Shown here: positions 1 to 7,096 of the stretch, piece after piece
Layout of the letters: each line of letters begins with the position of its first letter
Numbering within the stretch: the first letter of the stretch is position 1
NCBI GenBank assembly: GCA_039820405.1
Contig: JBCBQC010000089.1
Span: 1-26,791 of the forward strand
Length of the DNA stretch: 26,791 nt
Source: CALLVY01 sp937899855
Lineage (GTDB): Bacteria; Bacteroidota; Bacteroidia; Chitinophagales; Saprospiraceae
Direction: 5' to 3'
Position numbers and translations under genes: made by a program
Notes under the pieces: model-generated
Seen by the model: only the letters and a program-made list of their open reading frames with translations
Told to the model about the DNA's origin: nothing
The model's database searches: none

Positions 1-2561
1 CAAGTAATCATGAAGAGATAGGCCACACTTATCATAGGATCGGTTGGCTCAATGATTATAAAGATGAAATAGAAAAGGCAATTGAGAGTTACGATAAAGC
101 AGTGGCAATATTTACTTTTCATTTACCGAAGACTAAAAGTGCTTTGGCAAGTTCGTATTACAACTTGGGAATTTGCTATACAACTCTGAACGACTATTCT
201 AAAGCAATTCTTTTCTTTAGTAAAACACTTGATGTGGATAAAGCTATTTATGGGACAAATGCCTTGGAGGTGGGAATGGACTTTGTTAACATTGGTGTGC
301 TTTATAAAAAAATGGGAGAGTTAGATTTAGCTATGGATTACTACTCAAGGGCAAGAGCAATTTTCAAAACAACCGGTAAAGAGAGGAGTATGTTTGGAGC
401 TCAGTTGTCTCATAATATAGGTGTTTGTTTAACTGATCAAAAAAACTATCCAGCCGCCATCCGCGAACTCCGCGCTGCACTCGACATTCGTCGTACCCTA
501 CTATCCCCCAACGACCGCCGCATCGTCAAAAACCTCTGGGTCCTAGCCCAAGTATACCACGACTGGCAGCGGTACGACCGGGCCATTGACGTATTGCAAG
601 AAGCCCGCCGCTTGATGATTACCGATACCCAGTCCAGTTGGGAGGAGCAAATCGACGTGTACAGTCTTTTGGGACGTTGTCATTTTCAGCAGCAACAACT
701 GTCCAAGGCCCAAGCCTATTTCGAAACCGCCCAAAAGGTCGTTTTTACGGATCCACAAGCCGTCTGGGAAAGTACCAACGGGCGCAAGCGTGCCTTGTGG
801 GCAGATCTCCTTCGCCTAACGGCGGACGTATCGCACGCCCGTTACCAATCGGATGCCCAGTTGGTCCACCTACAGCGGGCCCACGAGGCTTACCGACAAG
901 CCCTCGAACTCTACCGCTCGGCCCGCCGCCAACTGCGCGGAACCGCCTCTAACCGCTCCTGGTTGGAACAAAACTACCGTCATTTCGACCAAGCCATCAA
1001 CAACAACCTGGCCCTGGCCCGCCTCCAATCTCCGCTGCCCCACTGGGAAGAAGCCTTCCGCTGGGCCGAACAATGCCGTGCCCTCGCCCTACGCGACGCC
1101 TTCCAGGAAAGCCAGGCCGAATACTTCGCCCAGCTCCCCGCCGACCTACTCCAACGCGAACACCATCTCCAAAGCCAACTCGCCAAAACCGAAGAGGCCA
1201 TCTTCCTAGCCGAAGAGGCCAGCGCTCCCGACAGCGTCCTCTTGCCCCTGCGTGCCCAGCTGTTCGACGAGCAGATGGCCCTCGATAGCCTGATTCGCCA
1301 CTTCGAGGTCACCTATCCCACCTACCACCAACTCAAGTACGACCCTCCGCCACTTGACCTGGGCCAGCTCCAGGGCCAGCTCTCCCAAGACCAAGCCCTC
1401 CTCCAATACTTTGTGGGCGAAGACCAACTGGTCGTCTTCCTGATTCGACCCCACGACTTTCAGGTCTACCAATACCCCCTCGATTTTCCACTGGCGGATT
1501 GGGTAGGAGAATGGCGCCGTGCCATCCACGATTTTGCGGCGGACCAAGAACGCGAAAAAGCCCGCGAGCAGTACGATCGACTGGCGCTCTTGCTCTACAA
1601 AAAATTGCTGGCGCCCCTGGCCCCACAACTGCCCGAGCGGCTGATCATCGTCGCCGATGGGGTGCTGGCCTACCTGCCCTTCGAAGCACTGCTGACCGCC
1701 GCGCCCGCCTATTCCGGTCGGTTTCGACAGTACGATTTCTTACTGCGTCGCCACAGCATCAGCTACGCTTTTTCCAGCACTTCGTGGTCCCAACAACGGG
1801 GCCATCGTCCGAATGCTGCGGAGGAATCGGGCGTGCTGGCGGTAGCGCCGAGCTTTGGCTCCGAGGAAGTGAGCTGGTCGGAACGGGCCGAGGGCCTGGG
1901 TGCCCTGCGCTTCAACCGCCAGGAGGCCGAAGGTTTGGTAGCGCGTTGGGGAGGGAAATTATTGCTTGGCGAAGACGCCAGCGAAACGCAGTTTAAAAAA
2001 CACGCGGGACGGTACGCCATCTTGCATTTGGCTACCCACGCCAAAGCCAACGATCGGGTGGGGGACTTCTCCTACCTCGCCTTTGGCAAAGCCACCGACA
2101 GCTTGGACAATGCCACGCTTTACGCCCGCGAGCTGTACGCATTGCCCCTGCGGGCCGATCTGGTGGTCCTCAGCGCCTGCGAAACGGGAATTGGCGAATT
2201 GCAAAAGGGGGAAGGGGTCATCAGCCTGGCCCGGGGTTTTTCCTACGCCGGGGCCCAAAGTATCCTCACCACCCTGTGGCGCGTCAGCGACGATAAAGCT
2301 TACCGTTTGATGACGGATTTTTACGAGGCCCTGAGCCAGGGGCAAGACAAGGCTACGGCTCTCCGCAACTGTAAGCTGAATTATTTGAGCAACTGTCGCG
2401 ATCGGGAAGCGCATCCCTTCTACTGGGCTGCTTTTGTCGGTATGGGCAATATGGCGGCTTTGAACTTGGGGGTGCCGCGCCCTTGGTGGCGGGGCTGGGG
2501 CTTGGGAGGCTTGCTGGTGCTGGGAGTGATGGGGCTTGGATGGTTCAGCAACCGACCCTGA
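1..2561 (+). CDS. TPR-CHAT protease-like protein, 5' end outside the window
   Basis: The frame is open to the left edge (first full codon at 3), so the gene starts upstream; the GTG at 102 is internal. The N-terminal half is a string of tetratricopeptide repeats. The C-terminal third is a CHAT (caspase HetF-associated with TPRs) domain, a caspase-fold peptidase. The expected catalytic His is in HLATHA (codon at 2037) and the Cys in LSACETG (codon at 2178), followed by GEGVISLARGF, so it looks catalytically complete. A hydrophobic C-terminal segment (WGLGGLLVLGVMGLGWF) with almost no tail suggests membrane anchoring. It is a diverged paralogue of the CHAT gene at 8670. The first ~450 bases are AT-rich and everything after is GC-rich, with the switch inside one TPR. 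It converges on the DUF5686 gene with a 33-base gap. Family assignment is firm; substrate unknown. Confidence 0.9.
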   Translation, partial: SNHEEIGHTYHRIGWLNDYKDEIEKAIESYDKAVAIFTFHLPKTKSALASSYYNLGICYTTLNDYSKAILFFSKTLDVDKAIYGTNALEVGMDFVNIGVLYKKMGELDLAMDYYSRARAIFKTTGKERSMFGAQLSHNIGVCLTDQKNYPAAIRELRAALDIRRTLLSPNDRRIVKNLWVLAQVYHDWQRYDRAIDVLQEARRLMITDTQSSWEEQIDVYSLLGRCHFQQQQLSKAQAYFETAQKVVFTDPQAVWESTNGRKRALWADLLRLTADVSHARYQSDAQLVHLQRAHEAYRQALELYRSARRQLRGTASNRSWLEQNYRHFDQAINNNLALARLQSPLPHWEEAFRWAEQCRALALRDAFQESQAEYFAQLPADLLQREHHLQSQLAKTEEAIFLAEEASAPDSVLLPLRAQLFDEQMALDSLIRHFEVTYPTYHQLKYDPPPLDLGQLQGQLSQDQALLQYFVGEDQLVVFLIRPHDFQVYQYPLDFPLADWVGEWRRAIHDFAADQEREKAREQYDRLALLLYKKLLAPLAPQLPERLIIVADGVLAYLPFEALLTAAPAYSGRFRQYDFLLRRHSISYAFSSTSWSQQRGHRPNAAEESGVLAVAPSFGSEEVSWSERAEGLGALRFNRQEAEGLVARWGGKLLLGEDASETQFKKHAGRYAILHLATHAKANDRVGDFSYLAFGKATDSLDNATLYARELYALPLRADLVVLSACETGIGELQKGEGVISLARGFSYAGAQSILTTLWRVSDDKAYRLMTDFYEALSQGQDKATALRNCKLNYLSNCRDREAHPFYWAAFVGMGNMAALNLGVPRPWWRGWGLGGLLVLGVMGLGWFSNRP

Positions 2562-2594
2562 TTTTTTCGAGATGGCTTTTACGATCGGGAGCTT

Positions 2595-5042
2595 CTACAG
2601 CAAAGCAAAACTCAAGGTGGCCTGTATCCCAATATTGTCTTGCCACTCGGGGCGCGTGTAGGGGCCGTAGCGGTAAAACGTACCCAGTCCCAGACCCAGC
2701 GTTCCGATATTGACGTAATTGATGCCCACCAAATTATCGAGTACAATCCCCGCCTCGTAATAACCCCGCTCCAGGGTATTGAATTGCAGCTCGCCGTGCA
2801 AATCCGGTCGTGCCAAACTCCCAAAAGCCAGGTTGTGTACCAGGGCCAGTCGGGGCTGAAAAAATTTCCAACTGACTAGCGTCGCATCAAATTTGTGGCG
2901 GAAGTGAAAACGCAGCATCTGATTGGACAAAAACTCGTAAGGATCCATGGTGTGGAACTCGTTGTCGTCGATGAGTAGCCGGAATTCGCGTCCCAGGCCA
3001 TTGGTACCAAATAATTTTTGGTAGGGCGTGCCGGGACTGACCCAGGCTCCTTCCAGGTAAAACCGGCTTTGCCCCAGGGCCCGCCAGCGCAGGTCGTATT
3101 CCATGCGGAGCATCAGGCGGTGGTAATCAAATTCCCCGCGCCAAAAATTGGCCAAGCCCCGGGCGTAGTGGAACTGAAAAATGGGAAAATTGCCCTCCTC
3201 GCGGAGTAGTGTGCCCAGTAGACGGGTAAAGCGCAAGCCGTAGGCGTAATAGAGCTGCAGTCCCACTTCGGTAAAGTTGAAGGGGGTAGCCGGGTCGGTG
3301 CGTTGGGCTTCGTAGCGATAGGCATAATCGGGCGACCAGGTATTTTGACTCAGGGAAAAGCGCAGGTAGGTGTAGGGGAAGAACCAGCCCTCCAGGTAAG
3401 CCGTGTAACGCTCCACCTCATCCATTTGTACGTTAAAACTTTGGGCCCTGAAAAACTCCCCGCTAAAGGGGAATTCAGATTGCGCGGGCTCCTCGATGTC
3501 CCGTTGGTAGCGAAAGCCCAGATTGACCTCGCGTTTGGGAAAGAGGTGTAACTTCAAACCACCTCCCCACTTCCAGCGCTCGTCGAAAGTACCGTAGGCG
3601 GCGTAAGCATCAAGGCTAAAGTGGGAAGATACCTTGCGATTGGTCGCCAGGCCCAAGCCCCAGCGCTGTCCTTCGTAGGCGTTGACGTTAAAGAGGTATC
3701 GCAAGGACAGGTCCATTGGGCCCACGGGAATTTTCCCCAGGGTGAGGGCTTCGGTTAGCCGGAGTAGCCCATCAAAATGATACTCTTCCCCCAGACTATC
3801 CAGTACCGCGTAGGTCCGCAATTCCCGGGTGCCCAGGGGCACCAGCCGGATACTCCGCCAAAGGGAATCGCCCCGCTCCGCGGCACCCGTTGCGGTATGG
3901 ATGCCCTCCAAGCCAAACTGTCCGGAGCGCAGGGGTGGATCGAGCTCTACCGCTCGAATGTAGCTGCGGCCGTTCAGCTTGATGCCCAAAAGTGGGTCGG
4001 GATAACGCTCGGCCCACAATTCAAAGTTGAGCTGATCGGGAAACCACTGTCCCCCGGCCAGCAACTGATAACGCTGCTCGATCTTGAGCTGCATCCGACC
4101 CGGAGTAGCGGGCTCGGCGCTGATGGATTGGATGGCGTAGCCCCGGGTTTGGATGTTGAGCCAGCCCTTGAGGCCCGTAAATTTGCTGCCCACCCGTGGT
4201 TGAAAGGCGATGGTATAGATGGTGTCTGGCCCTCGGTAGAGGGTGTCTTCCAATTGAAAAAAGTAGCGCTGGGTACTGCCCTTGCTGATGGGATTGAGAA
4301 AGTCCTTGCCCAATAGTTCGAGGTGATCACGGTAGCAGGAAAAGGGCTGCATCGAATTGGCCAATGCGACGAAGGAGGGGTCTTTAAAACCCGAGACGCG
4401 CTTGTGGAGTACCGTTTCTCGCAAGTGCTGGGGCCGCAAAAAACTGCGTTCGGTCAGCGATTCCATGAGCAGCAGGTGCTGTTGTTCCTGAAAACGAGCG
4501 CTCGACTCGATCCGCTGGATCCGCCGCTCCCGGTAAAACTCCAAACCGCCCGCTTTGGCCCGGAGTTGGGCCAGGCCCGTGGTATCGGGTAGCCAGTCGA
4601 CCACCAGCTTGTTGTAGGTCTGACAGCGGTAGGCCGCTTGTTTTTCAGGATTGTGCCGATCGCGTTGGCGGACGGCCTCGCGGATGATGCGGTGGGCGGG
4701 ATTTTCCCCCGCAATGACTTCTGCGGAGGCCAGCTCGTAGGCCAGTGCGTTGAGGGTCAGGCGGAGTTTGCGGCGGAAATCGACCTCGCGCAGGTAGTAG
4801 GTGAGGGGCTCGTAGCCCAGATAGGAGAGGAGGATACTATCCCCAACGGACGCTTCCCCCAGCGTAAAGCGGCCATCGATATCGCTGGCCACCCCCCGGT
4901 TGGGGTCTCCGTTGAGTAGGACATTGACGAAGGCTAGGGGTTCGCCCTCCGGGCTCTGCACCCAAGCACTCAGGCTACGCTGGGCCAAGCCGGATTGGGA
5001 AAAACAAAGGCAACACCACAACAAGCCAAGCAGTCGGATCAT
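2595..5042 (-). CDS. DUF5686 / carboxypeptidase-regulatory-like outer-membrane protein
   Basis: This 815-residue protein begins with a signal peptide (MIRLLGLLWCCLCFSQSGLAQ). A carboxypeptidase-regulatory-like beta-sandwich follows (about residues 22-105, with GEPLAFVNVLLNG, DIDGRF and LSYLGYEP). The rest matches the large DUF5686 family of Bacteroidota, whose C-terminal part is rich in alternating aromatic beta strands as in outer-membrane barrels. An upstream in-frame ATG at 5141 exists, but the start at 5042 gives a clean signal peptide and has AGGA just before it. The gene is separated from the upstream TPR gene by a terminator-like hairpin, so it probably has its own promoter. The family's function is not established; an envelope or cell-surface role is inferred from signal peptide and barrel-like sequence. 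Confidence 0.85.
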   Translation of the reverse strand: MIRLLGLLWCCLCFSQSGLAQRSLSAWVQSPEGEPLAFVNVLLNGDPNRGVASDIDGRFTLGEASVGDSILLSYLGYEPLTYYLREVDFRRKLRLTLNALAYELASAEVIAGENPAHRIIREAVRQRDRHNPEKQAAYRCQTYNKLVVDWLPDTTGLAQLRAKAGGLEFYRERRIQRIESSARFQEQQHLLLMESLTERSFLRPQHLRETVLHKRVSGFKDPSFVALANSMQPFSCYRDHLELLGKDFLNPISKGSTQRYFFQLEDTLYRGPDTIYTIAFQPRVGSKFTGLKGWLNIQTRGYAIQSISAEPATPGRMQLKIEQRYQLLAGGQWFPDQLNFELWAERYPDPLLGIKLNGRSYIRAVELDPPLRSGQFGLEGIHTATGAAERGDSLWRSIRLVPLGTRELRTYAVLDSLGEEYHFDGLLRLTEALTLGKIPVGPMDLSLRYLFNVNAYEGQRWGLGLATNRKVSSHFSLDAYAAYGTFDERWKWGGGLKLHLFPKREVNLGFRYQRDIEEPAQSEFPFSGEFFRAQSFNVQMDEVERYTAYLEGWFFPYTYLRFSLSQNTWSPDYAYRYEAQRTDPATPFNFTEVGLQLYYAYGLRFTRLLGTLLREEGNFPIFQFHYARGLANFWRGEFDYHRLMLRMEYDLRWRALGQSRFYLEGAWVSPGTPYQKLFGTNGLGREFRLLIDDNEFHTMDPYEFLSNQMLRFHFRHKFDATLVSWKFFQPRLALVHNLAFGSLARPDLHGELQFNTLERGYYEAGIVLDNLVGINYVNIGTLGLGLGTFYRYGPYTRPEWQDNIGIQATLSFALL

Positions 5043-5073
5043 ATCCTCATAACGACAAAATCGAAAAAGTGTT

Positions 5074-5086
5074 GGAGAATTTCTCC
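5074..5086. promoter_or_regulatory. 13-bp palindrome upstream of the DUF5686 gene
   Basis: GGAGAA-T-TTCTCC is a perfect inverted repeat 32 bases upstream of the chosen DUF5686 start, in the only gap where a promoter for that gene could lie. It could be an operator. No clear TAnnTTTG element was found beside it; the nearest is GATTTTG, which lacks the TA. Confidence 0.3.
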
Positions 5087-5099
5087 GGGATCCTAATTT

Positions 5100-5141
5100 T
5101 AAAAAGGAAGCTTGGCTCCTGATCAAAAACCTGGGAGCCAA
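5100..5141 (-). terminator. Intrinsic terminator of the sigma/TPR operon
   Basis: Arms at 5112-5119 (TTGGCTCC) and 5134-5141 (GGAGCCAA) pair perfectly. Read leftward, the hairpin is followed by gcttccttttt, a reasonable T-run. It lies just after the stop of the TPR membrane protein and before the DUF5686 gene. Confidence 0.6.
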
Positions 5142-5168
5142 AAGGGGGGTACGAACGGTCTTGGGGAT

Positions 5169-5882
5169 TCAGTCCATTTGGTCGAGAAAGCCTTTTGCCT
5201 CGGCGTAGCGCCAGCCATCCGGTGGGATGGCAGCCCACTCCTCGCGGGTGCCGTCCAAATCACCGGCCCGGTAGAGGGCCAGGCCGAGATAAAACCGGAT
5301 TTCGGGCAGAAAGCGGGGCTGCTCGTCGGGGAACTGACGGGCGAGGTACAACTGTCCCGCCGCCCCGATGGGTTCGTCGAGCTTGAGATAACAGAGGCCG
5401 GAGAAAAAATAATCGCCCCGATCTTTTTCGTCGGTGTCCAACAGTTGGAGGTAGAGGTCATTGGCCATTGCGAACTCTCCCCGATTGTAGGCCAATTCGG
5501 CTCGCTGGCGGAGTTGGGGGCGCTGGGCGGTGGCCCCTTTTTGTCCCCCTTCGCGATTGATGAATTGGTCCTGAGCGATAAAACGTTCGATCTGCTGATC
5601 GAGCGAGAGGTATTCCAACAGGTAGGCTGGGATGCTGATACTCAGCAGGAGTCCGATGGCGGCGATGGTCCACCACCGACGGCGCGACCGATTGGTCTTG
5701 GCGGCTTGGGGTACCAGTTCTGCTTCCCGAGCCTCGGATCGATCCAGCCCGTGTTGTTCGCTGAGGGTCCGTACCCAGCGGCTTTTGTAGTCGGCGTCGA
5801 GCTTGGCCCGCACCAACTTTTCCGTCATTTTTTCTGATTCGCGCTCTGGGAGCTTCCCTTCTGCATAGTTCTTTAAATTCAT
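5169..5882 (-). CDS. Single-pass membrane TPR protein, putative sigma-factor partner
   Basis: This is a 237-residue protein. Residues 1-68 are hydrophilic and charged and end in a basic cluster (TNRSRRRWW). One transmembrane segment follows at about 70-91. The remainder (about 115-237) is helical with TPR-like units (AELAYNRGEFAMANDLYLQLL; LGLALYRAGDLDGTREEW). The basic residues before the segment predict a cytoplasmic N-terminus and periplasmic TPRs. It lies 55 bases downstream of the sigma gene on the same strand and ends at a terminator. An anti-sigma-like architecture (cytoplasmic head, one TM, extracytoplasmic sensor) plus position suggest it controls the sigma factor. No recognised anti-sigma domain or zinc motif is visible, so that role is inference. 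Confidence 0.75.
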   Translation of the reverse strand: MNLKNYAEGKLPERESEKMTEKLVRAKLDADYKSRWVRTLSEQHGLDRSEAREAELVPQAAKTNRSRRRWWTIAAIGLLLSISIPAYLLEYLSLDQQIERFIAQDQFINREGGQKGATAQRPQLRQRAELAYNRGEFAMANDLYLQLLDTDEKDRGDYFFSGLCYLKLDEPIGAAGQLYLARQFPDEQPRFLPEIRFYLGLALYRAGDLDGTREEWAAIPPDGWRYAEAKGFLDQMD

Positions 5883-5937
5883 TGTAATTCCCCAGTTAAG
5901 TAGTAGATGTAATTAGATGCTTATCTCTCGATCTTCC

Positions 5938-6759
5938 CTATTGGTATTGGGCAAACAAGGCCCGTAACTTTTCTACACAACGTTGCTTTTGCTTGCGAAG
6001 GGCTGCCGGGGTCTTCTCCAATCCTTCGGCAATGGCCTTCAGGGCCACCCCATCGTAATAAAACTGCCTCAACAGATTTTGGCAATTGTTGCACAGGCCA
6101 TCCCAAGCACGGTGCAACAACTGTAGCGTCTCTTCATCGACGGTTTCGGGGGCTTCACCCAGTTCGATGCCCTCCAGAGAACCTTTGTGGCGTTCTTTTT
6201 TAATCCACTTGAGGTAAACCTGCCCCGCCATTTGGGTAAATAAGAAGCGCAGGTTCCCGTAAGCCACCTTTCCCGCCCGTAGGCGTTTCATAAATTCGAG
6301 CATCGTCTCCATGGTCGCGTCGTAGGCATCCTCGTAGGAGGCGCGGTACTGGCGTTGCAGAAAGCGGAGGCAGTCTTCAAAGTGACTCAAAAACAGTTGC
6401 TCGTACAGCGTATCCTCCCCAGCTTGCAAGCTTTGCAGCAGTGCCTCAAAATTTCCCTCGGTGAGCCCAAAATTCTTTTCCATCGACTTACGTACTTTTG
6501 ATAATTCATCCGGAGTAAACTTATGAATTATCGTCCAAATTAAGGACAAGTGCAAGTTCTTTTTCGAAGAATACTGACGACTCAATTCCGTCAGGATTAA
6601 TGCGCTAAAAGTGTCGGCCTCGGCGGGCTTACAGTACCGATTGGCCACCAGCCAGCTAACGAGTTGCCCTCGGTACCGTCGCTCAAAATCCGCAAGACTC
6701 AATACCGGGTCTTCCCGTTGCTGCATGGAGAATGACAATTGCGTGGCGGATAGTTCCAT
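5938..6759 (-). CDS. ECF-like sigma-70 family RNA polymerase sigma factor
   Basis: This 273-residue protein has a sigma region-2-like segment (about residues 115-185: LYEQLFLSHFEDCLRFLQRQY, then AYDATMETMLEFMKRLR). A C-terminal region-4 helix-turn-helix follows (about 215-270: LCNNCQNLLRQFYYDGVALK, then IAEGLEKTPAALRKQKQRC). Ahead of these is an extra ~100-residue N-terminal block that resembles a second, degenerate region 2. The frame runs up to an ATG at 6870, but a promoter-like element pointing at this gene lies at 6790-6817, inside that longer frame. Transcription from it would begin near 6783, so the ATG at 6759 is preferred (6726 is also possible). The next gene is a membrane TPR protein. 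Sigma family membership is confident; the regulon is inferred. Confidence 0.85.
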   Translation of the reverse strand: MELSATQLSFSMQQREDPVLSLADFERRYRGQLVSWLVANRYCKPAEADTFSALILTELSRQYSSKKNLHLSLIWTIIHKFTPDELSKVRKSMEKNFGLTEGNFEALLQSLQAGEDTLYEQLFLSHFEDCLRFLQRQYRASYEDAYDATMETMLEFMKRLRAGKVAYGNLRFLFTQMAGQVYLKWIKKERHKGSLEGIELGEAPETVDEETLQLLHRAWDGLCNNCQNLLRQFYYDGVALKAIAEGLEKTPAALRKQKQRCVEKLRALFAQYQ

Positions 6760-6789
6760 ATACACAGGTTCACAAACAAACTTCCTTCC

Positions 6790-6817
6790 TATAAGCACCT
6801 GGGGAATAAAACGTGAC
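6790..6817 (-). promoter_or_regulatory. GTCACGTTT-N12-GCTTATA element facing the sigma gene
   Basis: On the minus strand GTCACGTTT (6817 to 6809) is followed after exactly 12 bases by GCTTATA (6796 to 6790). It is identical in all 16 fixed positions and in spacing to the two plus-strand copies at 6876 and 7009. The layout resembles a -35/-10 pair and would give a start near 6783 and a leader of about 24 bases. Probable autoregulated promoter of the sigma operon. Confidence 0.75.
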
Positions 6818-6875
6818 GGGGGGGAGAAAGAATTTTTTCTCGTTGCTTGGGTAGAATTTTTTTTATCCAAATGAC

Positions 6876-6903
6876 GTCACGTTTGTTGGGGACGCGGCTT
6901 ATA
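6876..6903 (+). promoter_or_regulatory. GTCACGTTT-N12-GCTTATA element, distal rightward copy
   Basis: GTCACGTTT at 6876-6884, 12 bases, then GCTTATA at 6897-6903. It points toward the subtilase gene, but a terminator-like hairpin lies 45 bases beyond it, so it may drive a short RNA rather than, or as well as, the subtilase operon. Confidence 0.7.
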
Positions 6904-6908
6904 GTGCC

Positions 6909-6982
6909 AGTAAAAGGAATTCACCCTTCTGGGTCAGTACATTGTTGAAGAGGCATTTTAATCTAAGGTGCCTCTTTCTTGG
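6909..6982 (+). ncRNA. Candidate small structured RNA between the two rightward promoters
   Basis: If the element at 6876-6903 is a promoter, its transcript starts near 6909. The sequence can form a first hairpin at 6907-6932 (CCAG and AAGG pairing with CCTT and CTGG, one 3-base bulge). The second hairpin, at 6948-6976, has perfect 8-bp arms (AAGAGGCA and TGCCTCTT) and is followed by a T-rich stretch. No convincing open frame lies within. Alternatively this is an attenuator in the subtilase leader. Wholly inferential. Confidence 0.3.
6948..6980 (+). terminator. Terminator- or attenuator-like hairpin in the divergent region
   Basis: AAGAGGCA (6948-6955) pairs perfectly with TGCCTCTT (6969-6976) across a 13-base loop, then tcttgg. 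The T-run is short, so termination would be partial. It separates the distal promoter-like copy from the proximal one. Confidence 0.35.
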
Positions 6983-7008
6983 ATTTCAAAAAAAATTAGG
7001 GTTTTATT

Positions 7009-7036
7009 GTCACGTTTCGCTCGTTCGACGCTTATA
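7009..7036 (+). promoter_or_regulatory. GTCACGTTT-N12-GCTTATA element, proximal subtilase promoter
   Basis: GTCACGTTT at 7009-7017, 12 bases, then GCTTATA at 7030-7036. A transcript would start near 7043 and reach the subtilase ATG after about 54 bases. With the facing copy at 6790-6817 this puts the sigma operon and the subtilase-CHAT operon under the same element. Confidence 0.75.
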
Positions 7037-7096
7037 TACCAAGCGCGATTGAGCGCATTCTCCCGTTCTCCAGCTAACTAAAAACCCTGTTATCGT

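Noticed and set aside
5043..5141. N-terminal extension of the DUF5686 protein
   Set aside because: The signal peptide starts at the ATG at 5042, and the extension runs up to a terminator arm.
6872..6881. TGACGTCA palindrome as a separate operator
   Set aside because: It merely overlaps the first bases of the GTCACGTTT copy at 6876 and is not repeated at the other two copies.
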